Positions 11,301 to 22,082 of a DNA stretch of 64,000 nucleotides are shown in pieces. The translations under genes and the position numbers were made by a program. Within the stretch, counting starts at the first letter, position 1. Each line of letters starts with the position of its first letter. The stretch spans positions 10,664,001-10,728,000 of the forward strand of contig OW051496.1 of assembly GCA_932521035.1 (NCBI GenBank), read 5' to 3'. Below the pieces are notes generated by a model. The model made no database searches, had not been told where the DNA came from, and saw only the letters and a list, made by a program, of their open reading frames with translations. This DNA is from Oscheius dolichura (lineage: Eukaryota > Nematoda > Chromadorea > Rhabditida > Rhabditidae).

Positions 11301-11816
11301 CTCAGCCACACTAAACCTTGTATACATTTTATAATAACCCATCGCATGGTCTATCTGCTCCAAAAATCAGAATTTAAATGCCTCCACGGGATAAAAAGTT
11401 AGAAGGATTTTGCGAAAAATGGAAATTTCGGCCTTTTGGTGCATTCAAACCGTTTGAATCAAACACGCGCAACTTTTCACCCAAACGGCTTCCAGCCTTC
11501 TAATAGGGATGATCAAAAAGAGTAGAAAATTCTCTATCAGAATGTACCAAATATATTGGAAAATTACCTCGAGGAGGTTCTCCTGGAGCCGGCGGCGCCG
11601 ATCGGGCACTGGGCCCCGGTGCTTCGATATCGTGAACAATTGAACTGACCGCCGCCACGGGGTCAGTTTCTCCCGTTGTTACCTGGAATAATCCTCGTTT
11701 TTAAAGAGAAAATAACCTGGAAATACCTTCATCTTCTTCCTTTTTGCCGGCTTACCCGGCGATGGCCCGGGTTCTCCCCGGTCTGGACTCCGCCGGCTGT
11801 TACTGGAGTCCGCCAT
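8309..11816 (-). CDS. sel-12: Presenilin SEL-12, catalytic subunit of gamma-secretase
   Basis: Presenilin is the multi-pass aspartyl protease of gamma-secretase and cleaves Notch-type receptors. Exon 1 (11727-11816) begins [20 protein letters not shown]; exon 2 is 11568-11682; exon 3 (11049-11202) carries [17 protein letters not shown], the TM1 region. Later exons give [32 protein letters not shown] and [18 protein letters not shown]. Catalytic Asp 1 lies in [10 protein letters not shown] and Asp 2 in [13 protein letters not shown], and the PAL motif in [10 protein letters not shown], all intact. The large acidic/Ser loop between the Asp residues ends near KVKRIAVPP. The wording around GLGDF and WNTTIACYVAIL matches SEL-12 rather than HOP-1. 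Two long introns (about 10.2-10.75 kb and 8.64-9.44 kb) hold repeats. It is the first gene of a same-strand run into the DUF1057 cluster. Confidence 0.95.
8795..8920. repeat. Dispersed inverted-repeat element, family D copy 1
   Basis: About 125 bp in a sel-12 intron, bounded by GGGACCTTTTGACC at 8813 and GGCCAAAAGGTCC at 8875-8887. The reverse complement of 40930-41052 matches it closely, including flanking GCAAAACATTCC and AGAGACAAATG. Confidence 0.7.
10601..10690. repeat. Palindromic element, copy 4
   Basis: Arms CACCCGTAAAATCTCGGCAG and TGCCGAGATTCTACGGATGC around an AT-rich loop. In a sel-12 intron. Confidence 0.88.
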
Positions 11817-12411
11817 CACCTGAAGTTCGTAGCTCGACAGCTTTCTATAATGATTTTTATTAATTTAAAGTTTAATAGAAAATAATGGAAAAAGTGGTTA
11901 AAAGTTAGGAAAATAGGTGCTGGGTGAAGTCTAGTCTCGGTTACTATTGACTACTGGAGGGAGCGTGAGAAACCTATCAATTAGCTTGGGAAATGAGCCC
12001 GTACCTTTAAAAATCAACTGGAACATATATTTCCATGTTTAATATGGAAATATTATAAATTAATGGGGGAAAATAGAAGAGGAGGGAAAATGACGGGGGA
12101 AGAGTCATTTTGAATGAGGGCGGCGAAGGAACGCGTAAACAGCGGGCAGAGCCGGCCTTCTGCAACTGGAATTTTAGAATTTTAATAGAATAACATATAA
12201 TTGATTATTTATGTATATTAAATTGTAGACATTATATTAATGCATATTTATGTATATTAAATTGTAGACATTATATTAATGCATATATCAAATTAGAAGA
12301 ATTTTAAATAAGAAGAGCTCGCGATTGCCGCCGCTTTCGTAATTATCGCTTTCCCCGCTCCTTTTCCCTAATTTTTCAACTAAAAATAATTAGAGACGAT
12401 CGATATTTTAT
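11817..12411. other. Intergenic, REEP gene to sel-12, AT-rich
   Basis: No coding frame supported. It holds the sel-12 upstream region and the 3' flank of the REEP gene, plus a perfect two-copy tandem repeat at 12207-12284. Confidence 0.5.
12207..12284. repeat. Perfect tandem duplication, 2 x 39 bp
   Basis: Unit begins ATTTATGTATATTAAATTG and ends ATTATATTAATGCAT; copies at 12207-12245 and 12246-12284 are identical, suggesting a recent slippage or duplication. Confidence 0.9.
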
Positions 12412-13578
12412 TTATGCGACGACATGATAGTTATACTGCTCGAATTTGTCCCGTATGGCCAAAAAGTACTTGTTGACAGCTTCAAAAATTGTCGGCATGA
12501 CTGGATAGGGCACAAAGATGACGACGACGGCCAGGATCAACTTGGCCGAGTCCAGATTCGTGTTGGGGAAAAGCCGGAGGAAGCAGGACTCGAGGATCGT
12601 CAACACGCAAAAGATTATCCAGTATCGGAGCCAGTAGATCTGGAAAATTTGAGTAAGAGCACCGAATCCGCGCCAGTATGGCGCATTTTCAGGGGAAGCG
12701 CGCTACCTTGCCGCTTTTTCGGTGCAATAGGAACAGTATACTAATTACAGTATGCCAAAGGTTCTAGACTTGGTGCAGCAGAAAAGGGTAAAGCTGGCAC
12801 ACTCCCCCCAGAAATGCGCCTTACTGGCGCAACCCTGGTGACTACCCCACCTGCGACTCGTTGCCAAGTTTGGCATTCACAACGTGAAGACTGCAAACAC
12901 CGGGAATTATGATAATCTGAAAAGGAGGTTGATTATTTAAAGGACTGTGTCCTACCGCGAAGAGCAACAAGGTACTAATAAAGTGGCCGTAGAAGAGGAC
13001 AAAGCCGAAAAGGGCCGTCAGACTGTAGAAGAGCTGCTCCCTCTTGAAGCCGGTGGCCCGTTCCATCTCGTGCCATCTCGGCGTCATTTCGGAATTCTCC
13101 TCGTAGAGAAAATTACGGACGACGGCATTGACTCGCTCCGGATTGACGTCTTGCCAACTGTTGATTAGGCGGACTTTGACTATTTTTGGACTGGGTGGGG
13201 GGTGGGGCGAGAAGCTGTTGCTGATGGCCGAGGCCAGACGCGAGAAGAAGCTCGAACTCGTCTTTGGCTTGGGAGGCGGCGTTGCCGCGGAGGGGCTCTG
13301 CAAAAGGGGCATAAATATACACCAGGTTTGGGCCAGTAAGGCGTATTTTCGGGGCAGGCACGCCAGCGTTGCGCTTTTCCAGTGCAATAGGTCTTTGGCA
13401 TACTATAATTAGCATACTGTACCTACACCGAAAAAACGCAAAGGTGGCGCGCCTTCCCCGAAAATGCGCCTTACTGGCTCCGACGGGGAGATACAGAACC
13501 CTCCGGGTCTCAAACAGAAAGAGAGAAAAGTAGCCTCACTTTATTAGTCGGCTTCAAGATCCTGTTATCTTTGGGCAT
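12412..13578 (-). CDS. REEP / TB2-DP1-HVA22 family ER-shaping protein
   Basis: Four exons in phase 0: 13540-13578 (MPKDNRILKPTNK), 12956-13297, 12851-12916 and 12412-12639, giving 224 residues. The N-terminal 60 residues are Ser/Pro-rich. ATGFKREQLFYSLTALFGF opens the first hairpin region, LYGHF-like and IIIIPGVCSLHVV continue it, and IYWLRYWIIFCVLTILESCF matches the YW-x-x-Y/F block of REEP/Yop1 proteins, followed by a last hydrophobic stretch and a short tail. Family members curve tubular ER membranes. The match is by pattern and hydropathy, not a long alignment, so the family call is good but not certain. The start lies only 108 bp after the OAC stop on the same strand, as in nematode operons. 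Introns 1 and 3 each contain one copy of a second palindrome family. Confidence 0.75.
12670..12831. repeat. Palindromic element family B, copy 1
   Basis: Ends CGCCAGTATGGCGCATTTTC and GAAATGCGCCTTACTGGCG. The interior shares TGCAATAGG and ACAGTATGCC-type words with copy 2. In the last intron of the REEP gene. Confidence 0.8.
13331..13479. repeat. Palindromic element family B, copy 2
   Basis: Ends GGCCAGTAAGGCGTATTTTC and GAAAATGCGCCTTACTGGC. Located in intron 1 of the REEP gene. Confidence 0.8.
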
Positions 13579-13686
13579 ATCAAGTAGTCAGGGAGAGCGA
13601 GAGACGACCGCTCGGGGTTAGAAGAGCCAGAAGTAAAAAAAGAACACGGATTTAAATGGGAAGAAGAGACATGTTTGAACCGGTAA

Positions 13687-16600
13687 TTAATCACTGGGAA
13701 GGGAAGAAGAGAGATCAGTGTAGTTGACAGCAAGGGCTTGGAAAATGGGACGGACCAGCGCCATCCCGGCGGCGGTGAGATGCACACCGCTGGTGAAATA
13801 AGACAACTTTGTGACGGGGTCGAAGAAATTGACAGTACCTAGAGGAAGATATATGAAAAGATGGAGAAGAAGAAGCTTACCATTCTCCCCAATTAGAAGG
13901 GAATTGAAATCGAAGACGCGGCACTTTTTACAGCTGAAAGAAGAGGGATTACAGGGGAAACTTTGAACATTCTTGTTCTTCACTCGTCGGCGATTTTGAG
14001 GGGTTTACCTTTCAAAAATCTTATAAAGGACATAAGCTACCGTAACCTTAGCCATTTCCCCTCATACAACTGTCCTGAAACCCATTTCTGGAGGCAGGGA
14101 ACGTTCCATCTCTCCCCGGGGACTATCCCCTGGATCACCTAGGGGGATTTCTCGGCAGAATGGATTTTTATGATAATTCTGACGATGTTTGTGGTCAAAT
14201 GCCTTTCGAGACCCCTCCAAGGTCTCTAGGGAAGGCAAATATTGCCCTGGAGGAGCTCGAACAAGCCGTTAGAACAGGGAACGCGGGTTCAGAGGGTGGA
14301 GGACTTGAAAGCCGGGTCACTGAAGCGGTATTCTCCCCTTGGATCAGGCCGGCACTCTCAACTAGAATAAGAAAGAAGCTCCGATCTTTGATATAGGGTA
14401 AAAAATAGGTCCGAAAGTGGCTGGGCCATTGGATCAGACCCTTTGGATTACCCAGAAGTCGGTGGTCCTGAAGTTCCCCCCTCAAGTTCTGCCCGTCCTC
14501 CCTCCAATACAACGGTGACCACCTCAATCCCTTGATAATTAGGAAGGAGAGGTTCCCTACCTCTTGACGGCTTCATTGATCCTCTCCTGTCCAAATTGAT
14601 ATGTCTGTATCACTCCAAAATCCCCCGTCTCCGTTGTATTCTTCTTTATGAATGAGTTCAACCTCCTGATATGGTCAGTTTTCGTCCGTGGCAGCGAATT
14701 CAACACGTAGATTCGTTTCCTCGTCAATTTTTCGTATTCCTGGAAATGTTTTTCTCCTCTTTTCCTAAAATAGCAGCCTACCGCAAGGGTTTTCTGCATC
14801 TCCTGGATTAGAGGATCTTTTGCTCCCTGGACAGGCGCCACTTCTGCTTTCATTGTTCTAAATCGGGACAAATAGCTCTCTTCAAAGTTGGTACCGACTC
14901 AAAATGAACAATATATCCGGCTGAAAGGTCCTGGTCGCCTTTAGGTATTGCTTGAAAGATTTGGCACATTGTCGCTTGTCCGTATTGATGGCCAGTACTT
15001 CACAGTCTGAAAATGGCGGGTTGTTTCGGTGTTTTGAAACTGTCAGGTCCCGGAAGGTGCCCGGATCTTTTCAAAGTATCACTCTGACTTCATATAGTCC
15101 ATTTCCAACGGATATTCCACGGATTCAAATATTGGATATTGATCCCCTTGAAGTAGGTCCAAAAATGGAACTTCAGCCGAAGAACAATGGCCAGAGAATG
15201 CTGTATTCTGTACAATACTGGGTGAAGGATTGGACAGAACAATATCTACTAATTAATTTTGAAAAGATACGGGACGTTCTGCCGAATGAAAAGTTGTAAT
15301 TATTTGACGTTTTGCTCTTATAAAATGACCAGCGGCTTTAAATTTATTGGAGCGGATTGTCTGGGCCTTCGGGGTACTTGTGGATCAAAAAACGAAGATT
15401 TCAGAGCCGAAAAATCGACAAACTCGAGTCTTTGAGAGCCTTTGACTGGAAAATTCGGTCCGAGACCGGGTAGCCGGGCAGTCTTGCTCCGTGACCCCAT
15501 CATTTCGTATGAGCCATACGATCTACGAATCCTTGTGGATCTCTGAGCTCCTTCCAGGCCCATCACACAGTTTCCACCTAAACCCGGCCATGGAACTGGT
15601 CATAACTGTCTTTTTTTTCTTTACCGGTATATTTTCCTGTTAAAAACGGAATAATTCTGCCTTTCTTCGCCTAAACCCCTCATTCACCAGTAGCCGCTCT
15701 CCAGGAGTGGTCAGCTCTTCTCTCTTCTGCCTATCCCAACTTTCGCCCATTTTCAGAAGAATGTACCTCCATTTGGTTGTGTTTTATCTGCCCTTGGTGG
15801 TATTGTTTCAATCTGTGATCGCTTGTAAGAAGAAAGTGAAGCCGACTAAGAATAAGTCGATGATGAAGAAGCCGGCGGCGGCCAAGGCTAACTCCGGGGG
15901 CTGTTCAACCAGCGAGACACAGGACAAAGTCGAGAAGAAGGTGGAAGTGGAGGAGAAAAAAGAGGAGAAGAAAGAAGAGAAGAAGGAAGAGAAGAAGGAA
16001 GAGCAGGAAAAGACGGCCCAGCCCGTGGAGAAGACCCAAGGGACAGAGGACAACGAGGAGAAGCCGCCGGTTGACGAGAAGAAGGACGGCGGCAAGGACA
16101 AGCCGGCCGAGAGCAAACATTCGAAGAAGGAAGCCAAATCGGCCGACGAGAAGAAGGCGCCGCCAGCTGCCGTCGGCTCGCTGGACAAGACCCAGGAGGC
16201 AACGAATGGCAAGTCGCAAGATCCTGGATCTAAAGATCCGTGCCGAAAGAAGGCTGCCCCCGTTGCTGGAGGAGGCGGCGGCGGCGGCGAAGAAGGCGCC
16301 GAAGGAGCCGGCTATGAGAATTGTGAGGACATGCCCATGGAGAAGCTGGCAAAGATTGCTGCCGAGGCTGGCCAGGGAGCCCCCGGTCCCAAGTAGATGC
16401 TCTCTCTCCATAATAAAAGAGGGAACTTTGTTTGTCAGGCTCACTAATGAAGATCTTTTTTGTGTCTTCTTCTCTCTTCCGACTTTACAGTCACTTTTCC
16501 TTTTCCGTCTAGTATTATTATCGTCCTCCAAAGTGGAGAACATTCCAAAAAATGACTCTGACACTTTCCGAAGAAGGGTCAGAGGAGGATTACGCACCTC

Positions 16601-19359
16601 AAAGAGTCTAAATTAGACCAGCGATAAATTCTAGACGTGAGGTTGGCCCTTCGAAGCGCTGCCGAGATTTTACGGGTGCGGGCGCCGCTGGCTTGTTATC
16701 GCTTGAATTAGAAACGAGCTGGCCACTTCTATCTACTTTTTGGCTTGAATCTAGTGGTATTTTTCAACTCTGGAAATACTCACAACTATTGGAATATTTG
16801 CTGATATTCTTGGCCAACGGGCGGAAGGCATCATTTACGAGGGGAGCCATGTTTGCCGCGTAGCTGTTTCCAAGGACGAGGATTCGATTCTCACCTCTTC
16901 CACTCTGAATTATTCTCAATTAATCTGAAAAGAATAAAAATACCGGGAAAGAGCAGAAACCATGCTCGGTGTTGTTTGGAACACAGTCGGGAATTATTAG
17001 ATTAGGATATTCTAGCCGGTCGTACTCCTGGTTGATCCGAATGGCCTCATCTGGAATGGCGGCGGGTTACTGTAGCTGGAGAGGGGATTTAATGTCTTTT
17101 AACACGGAGACATTTATGCCACCTTGTTGTTCTCCCTGTGCCCACCATTTTGACCCAAAAATCTCTTGGAAATGCCTTGATTTTGACTTTTTATGGGCAT
17201 TTTCCCGTGGATGGCGCCTACTAGACTCTTGAATCTCCCGTTCCCGATCTTCCCACTGCTCTTACCTGCTGTAATATTCTTCATATCGATAGTTTTCAGA
17301 TCAATTGCCTTCCCATCCGCTATTTTACTGAGATTCCCTAGAATTTTCACATTATCGTGGAGGAGGATGAAGTACCTGACTGGAAGACGGCTACAGTAAG
17401 CAGTCCATAAAGCAAACCCAGGAGAAGGAGGACAGTCCGCCACTCTAGCGTTTGATACCACTTTTCGAAGGTTTCCGTGACGAGGATGGAGAGAAGAAGG
17501 GCGGCGACAATGGTGAGGAGATAGGCAGTCACCTCGTTCTTGTAATAATATTTGACCCAGATGAATAAGGGCCAGTGGAGGAGGTAGAGGGAATAGGAGA
17601 TGTCTCCGAGGTAAACGAGCAGCCTGGAAGGAGATTTTTGGACTGGGTTAGGGGAGTATGGGAAATTCAGTGGCACAAATCCATAAGATCCCATCCGAAT
17701 TGTGTGGGAGGATTCTGGGATAAGCCAAGGGGAGGGAATGGTTGTGACCGAAGACAGGGTCTGGTCAGGGCGACCCAGGCGCAAACTACAGCCGGTGGCC
17801 ATGAGGATGTTGAGCTGGGATCTTATTGGATGGCCCAGATCAAAAGTTCTTGGGGACATCCATAGCCCAGGGTTGTCAGCGACTTGGTCAGAAGAGTTCT
17901 GGGGCTTTACGGTCTCATCCCATCCCACTGACAACCCTACCGACCAAAAGCCCGGGGATTTTTACCGGACAGGGCCGAGTTTCACAAATATGGTCCCAGC
18001 TTTTGATCCCCCAGGTCCTACCGTCCGTTGAGCGGATTCCTGTCGATCAATCCTCCAATATTTATAACCAGTCCCGTCAGAATAGTCGCAGCCGGTCGGA
18101 TGATCTTGTTCTCCAGTCGATATGGCCAAAGGGAGCACCACAATAGGCAGAGGAGTGAAATCCCAAATATCCAAGGGATTACTGTACTTTTCTTCGATTT
18201 TACTGGGAGTTCTAAAGCCTGATCGTTTCCATTAAAGTAAAGAGAGGAAAACCTTTCAGCTCCTGGCCTGCCTCCTCCAAAAGGAGGGCTTCTTTATCTC
18301 CTGTGCCGCTCCTCTTCTCCATCCGTTGGGACATCCCCTGCCCCAGGTAAAAAGCAGCCATTCCTGTTTGAAACTGCCAAATTCGGCAGAAAACACTGAA
18401 ACACAACACAAATTCCTAAAAATAGGAAGAGTAACCCTACCTATTGAAAGAAGTGTGACTGTCGGTCAGGAGATGATATCCCAAGGAGGAGAGACAAATG
18501 GACAGGAAGCAGGCCGAAGAAATTGTGGAAGCTAAGCTGAACAGGAGGAAGAGAAGAGGGACGAGGAGGTAGAATTGCATCTCGACGGAGAGAGACCAGG
18601 TGTGGGTGAAGAGATCGCTAGCTTGCTCCAGCTGAAAGGGGGAGAAGTTGGATAGGCGGGTATAAGGGATCCCCAGGGCTTGAAGCTAGGTATCCATGGC
18701 AGGGATGGGCTTGAAAATGGTCCTAGGAGATCAATGGAGAGATTTGGTATGTGGCCTATCCCTTCAAAATTCCCCAGGGAGGATGGCCTGGTCTCTCCTA
18801 GGACCACGGGCTGAAAACGGCCATTGACCTGCTCCAACAGCCTTGGGGCTATTTTATACGGGGAATTAGTCCCCGGGGGCAGTTTTGTACACTTTCCTAC
18901 CTGTACAAAATAATCATTTTCCGACGCTGGTCTAGGTAGATTTGAGATCAGTAGAGCTGCCCGTATTACAGTAATCTTGTTCAATTCACGAAATGTCGAG
19001 GGAAGGACGAAAAACATCAGAATATACACTGAAAAGGGGTCTCAATCATTTAAATAAGGGTGTAATCCCCGTACCAATTGATATGACTGCACCATACAGG
19101 GGAAGGATCCTCTTGACCCGTCGGTAGTAAAACTGTCCACTCGATTTTCTTGTTATCTGCTTTGAGCCGAATATTAGGGTCATTAGGAAGCCGGAAAGGA
19201 CAAAAAATCTGAAAATACGGAAGAAAATAGAAAAATAAAGGGGAAGACTCACTGATCAACGCCGACATATCCATTAGGGAAGTGAGAAGGGAAGAAATGG
19301 AAGAGGAGGATACTGACTATGGCTAGACCGCGGATTCCTTGGAGGTCATTCCTCTTCAT
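13687..19359 (-). CDS. OAC family O-acyltransferase (Acyl_transf_3 + SGNH)
   Basis: A long membrane acyltransferase gene of the nematode OAC family. ATG at 19359 follows a TTTCCAG acceptor and reads MKRNDLQGIRGLAIVSILLF, the canonical acyltransferase-3 start with the catalytic His in LLFHFFPS, then FFVLSGFLMTLIF and YYRRVKRILPLYG. Exons near 18.5 kb give SLSVEMQFYLLVPLLFLLF and those near 17.5 kb YLGDISYSLYLLHWPLFIW. The C-terminal lumenal SGNH domain has RILVLGNSYAANMAPL (nucleophile Ser), DILFILS-type core and, at the end, FTSGVHLTAAGMA. In most SGNH domains the last block is D-x-x-H; here the Asp position looks replaced by Ser or Thr. Exons are spread over 5.7 kb. The intron around 15.6-16.8 kb contains a complete opposite-strand gene. 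Substrate unknown. Confidence 0.85.
15761..16396 (+). CDS. Secreted or membrane K/E/A-rich low-complexity protein, nested in oac intron
   Basis: Single open exon of 211 codons. ATG at 15761 lies 4 bp after a CATTTTCAG acceptor, which suggests SL trans-splicing; an in-frame ATG at 15707 is less likely. Residues 1-22 (MYLHLVVFYLPLVVLFQSVI) look like a signal peptide ending at ACKKK. The rest is lysine/glutamate/alanine-rich with a EEKKEEKKEEKKEE run, later a poly-Gly patch and a C-terminal ENCEDMPMEKLAKIAAEAG segment with two Cys. AATAAA at 16412-16417 supports it as a transcription unit. It runs opposite to and inside the OAC gene. No family recognised; the biased composition explains long shadow frames on the other strand. 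Confidence 0.7.
   Translation: MYLHLVVFYLPLVVLFQSVIACKKKVKPTKNKSMMKKPAAAKANSGGCSTSETQDKVEKKVEVEEKKEEKKEEKKEEKKEEQEKTAQPVEKTQGTEDNEEKPPVDEKKDGGKDKPAESKHSKKEAKSADEKKAPPAAVGSLDKTQEATNGKSQDPGSKDPCRKKAAPVAGGGGGGGEEGAEGAGYENCEDMPMEKLAKIAAEAGQGAPGPK
16658..16686. repeat. Palindromic element, copy 5 (right arm only)
   Basis: GCTGCCGAGATTTTACGGGT plus GCGGGCGCC, without a partner arm upstream. A decayed or half element in an oac intron. Confidence 0.75.
18718..18806. repeat. Short inverted repeat in oac intron
   Basis: TGGTCCTAGGAGA at the left and TCTCCTAGGACCA at the right are perfect 13-bp complements about 62 bp apart. Possibly a small MITE. Confidence 0.6.
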
Positions 19360-20739
19360 CCGCTGGAAACAAGAGAGATCTTCATAATGGGGAGAGAAGG
19401 ACTCAAAAAGGATGGGATCCAATATCCGAAACAAAAAAGATCACTGGGCCTATAATCTCGCCCTCTCCCGGCCCTAGGGGGCAGAACTGGCAGAGGTCAG
19501 TGGCGTTCCTGTAAACCTGGTGGCCATAGGGATTCAACCGGCATCCGTAAGGCCTGGGGAATAAGATCTTCTTCTAGCTGTTAGACTAAAGAGTACCGGG
19601 GCCATAGGAGGAATTCAGTCGGCACCCTGGGTTACTTCGTCGTGCGGCTTGCAGCTGTCACACCTGCTCTGTTCAAACTCTCTCAACTCAGGCATTTCCA
19701 TATTTAGACATAGCCATGCTCGGGACACCTCTTCACACAATAGCCCCTAATTGGAGACAAAACCTGGGAATTTCGAACCAGGGGAAGGAAAGCACCTGGT
19801 GGCGATGGGAACTCGTTTCTAGGGAAGAGAAGCCATTCGGAATATGGGTGTGTGGGTTCCGCTCTTTCAGTTCTGGTCAAAAACGACAACACCCAAACTT
19901 TTGGATCGAATATGATGGGGGACCCGAGCCGGGTTCGGGTACCCGCCTGGGATGAAACTGCCCCGGATCGGATCAAAGACAATAAGGGCTAAAAGGGGGT
20001 TCTATAATCAAGTATAGCTATGCAGACCCAGAAATTTTCCAGGCTAGTTATTGATGCAGAGTGGGCTTGTGTTCGATATGGGAAAATGGTCTCCCCCAGT
20101 CTCACTGGGGAGAGCAAAAAGGGATCATGCGGGCCAGCGGTATATTAGGTCCATTTGGGAAGGGAATTGCCTTGTTCTTGTTGACGAAAGTACTGTTTCC
20201 CTTCAAAAAGTATAGTTAAAAAGTATATTAAAAAAACAATGTTGTTCGAGGTTTGCTGAAGTACTAATCTTCCCCCCGGGGTAATCGGATCATGACGGTC
20301 AGGGTACAAATGCCATTGAAACAATATATATTTACTGCCTACCTTCACGTCATTTATAAATAACACAGAATATAGATTTCTACATAGGGAGAGGCATCTA
20401 ACGACGGCCATAGTAAGCGGGAGAAGAAGTTCATTCCCCTTATCACCGAGGCGCCTATCTCCCTCGTCCAGGGGTTCAATATTTTATAGCTGGTGGCAGA
20501 ATTATTACCGTAAATGTTCTACTACCGTCCATTATTTAACAGAGCATCTCATCTGTAGAGGATTTAGTTTGTGATGAATAGTTTTATTTGTTAAAGAGGA
20601 GACAAAAAGATAGATGAGCTACTCCCTTTATATGGGTCTACGGGGTCTGGGAACCGATCTGACGTAGTCTATACACGTCTATATTAAACATAGTCTTCGT
20701 GAGAATACTGGGGAGACCAAAAGAATCAGTATAATAACT
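19360..20739. other. Gene-poor intergenic, upstream of oac
   Basis: No frame with convincing splice sites or family similarity. It includes the oac upstream region and mixed-composition sequence. Nothing else recognised. Confidence 0.4.
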
Positions 20740-20904
20740 ATAGTCTGTCAAGAAAAAAGACGACATTCAAAGGCCTAAAATCCTAGCAGCGGGGCGCGGT
20801 GACTGAGAGTTTTTCGGCTGCTAAGAAGAAAAAATTGCTTGTAAGTTCGGCCCGCAGCTAAATTTGAGACCTTTGAATGTCGTCTTTTTTCTTGACAGAC
20901 TATA
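20740..20904. mobile_element. Tc1/mariner-like MITE, family C copy 1
   Basis: Near-perfect terminal inverted repeats: TAGTCTGTCAAGAAAAAAGA at the left and TCTTTTTTCTTGACAGACTA at the right, extending inward through CGACATTCAAAGG. Bordered by TA, as expected for a TA target duplication. No coding capacity. Confidence 0.85.
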
Positions 20905-21917
20905 CTATTAACGATTTTTTTTAAATGGCGGAGAAAGTTACAGTGGAGCAAAGGACAGACCTCCATTTGAACCTTATCAATAAGCAAATACCCGTTTGCT
21001 CTGAACGACGATATTCCGCCCTGGGAGTGTTCACACCTCTGAACGAATATGGGGTTAACCCAAGATTGGAGCCTTACAAATGTTCATGGAGAGCCGTTAC
21101 CTAACGCGGACAGATGCTAAACCAGGTCACATCAACGGCAGGCGGGCTACAGGTTTTTCTGTCAGGGCGTTTGAGCTGAAACATAGGTCATTCGATTCGC
21201 CTTGAGATGCTCTACAAGCTGGTGTTTGAATCTCCGAAATTGACCGAGAAATAATCGAGATACGGACAGAAACGCTCGTCACGCCCGTTTCGGGCGCGGC
21301 AATTGTCACCTTTGCCCATTTGAGGGTAAAACTTGGCCAAGAAAGTTTTGTCTCTTTTGGGAGGCCTTCGTCACGGACTATTTTGTTTTATTATATCTCT
21401 TTCTGACCCGTAGCTGTATATTTCAGGCAAAATTATCCCTCTCCTTCTTCTCCATGTCGTCTCTACTTCTTGCAGTCACAAAGGGGAGCGAGTTCTCCTC
21501 GGACACAGTGACTTCTATTGCCGTACAAATCTACCCGATCCACGCCGCCTACTGTGAAGTGGTCCGTTGTAGAGCGGTGTACCACAGCCTGAAAATGGAC
21601 TGCAGAACATTCAGCATCCCCACCTACCCTGAATTGTGCCTGAGCGTACGGCTCTTTCACTCCTACAACAGTTGTGTAGGCTCCCGTTTTGCTCACTGGA
21701 TAGTATCCAGCTATACCTATTACCTATAAAATATTATATGCTTCTACTGTAACTGTTTTACGTGCGAAAATGTCCAAAGATTGCATATTCCAGTTGAATT
21801 ACATCCTCATTAAACATCAGAATAAATACGACCGTTAACATACATGCTATCAGCGTGAAAAAGGATAGTTTAAAGAGCATCTGAATAGTTTATGGGAACG
21901 ACAAGAGCAGAAAGAAT
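20905..21917. other. Segment between two MITE copies, possible minus-strand exon
   Basis: A minus-strand frame at 21460-21744 reads VIGIAGYYPVSKTGAYTTVV to a TAG after GELAPLCDCKK. It is open from a TTTATAG acceptor-like site but lacks an ATG and I recognise no family. The rest appears non-coding. It may be a gene fragment caught between the two MITEs. Confidence 0.2.
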
Positions 21918-22082
21918 TAGTCTGTCAAGAAAAAAGACAACATTCAAGGTCTAAACAAATTTTAGTAATGGAGCGCACTGACAGTTAATTCTTTCGCGAC
22001 CAAGAAGAAAAAAAGGCCAGTAAGTTCGGCCCGCAGCTAAAACGTTAGACGTGCAATGTCGCCTTCTTTCTTGCCAGACTAT
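21918..22082. mobile_element. Tc1/mariner-like MITE, family C copy 2
   Basis: TAGTCTGTCAAGAAAAAAGA at the left and TTCTTTCTTGCCAGACTA at the right. Same length (about 165 bp) and same inner words (AAGTTCGGCCCGCAGCTAAA) as copy 1, in the same orientation, with more diverged inner arms. Confidence 0.85.

Noticed and set aside
15808-16616. Long minus- and plus-strand ORFs overlapping the K/E-rich gene
   Set aside because: Shadows of the repetitive EEKK coding sequence.
17870-17940. 11-bp inverted repeat AGGGTTGTCAG / CTGACAACCCT
   Set aside because: Short and isolated, with no second copy seen; may be chance.
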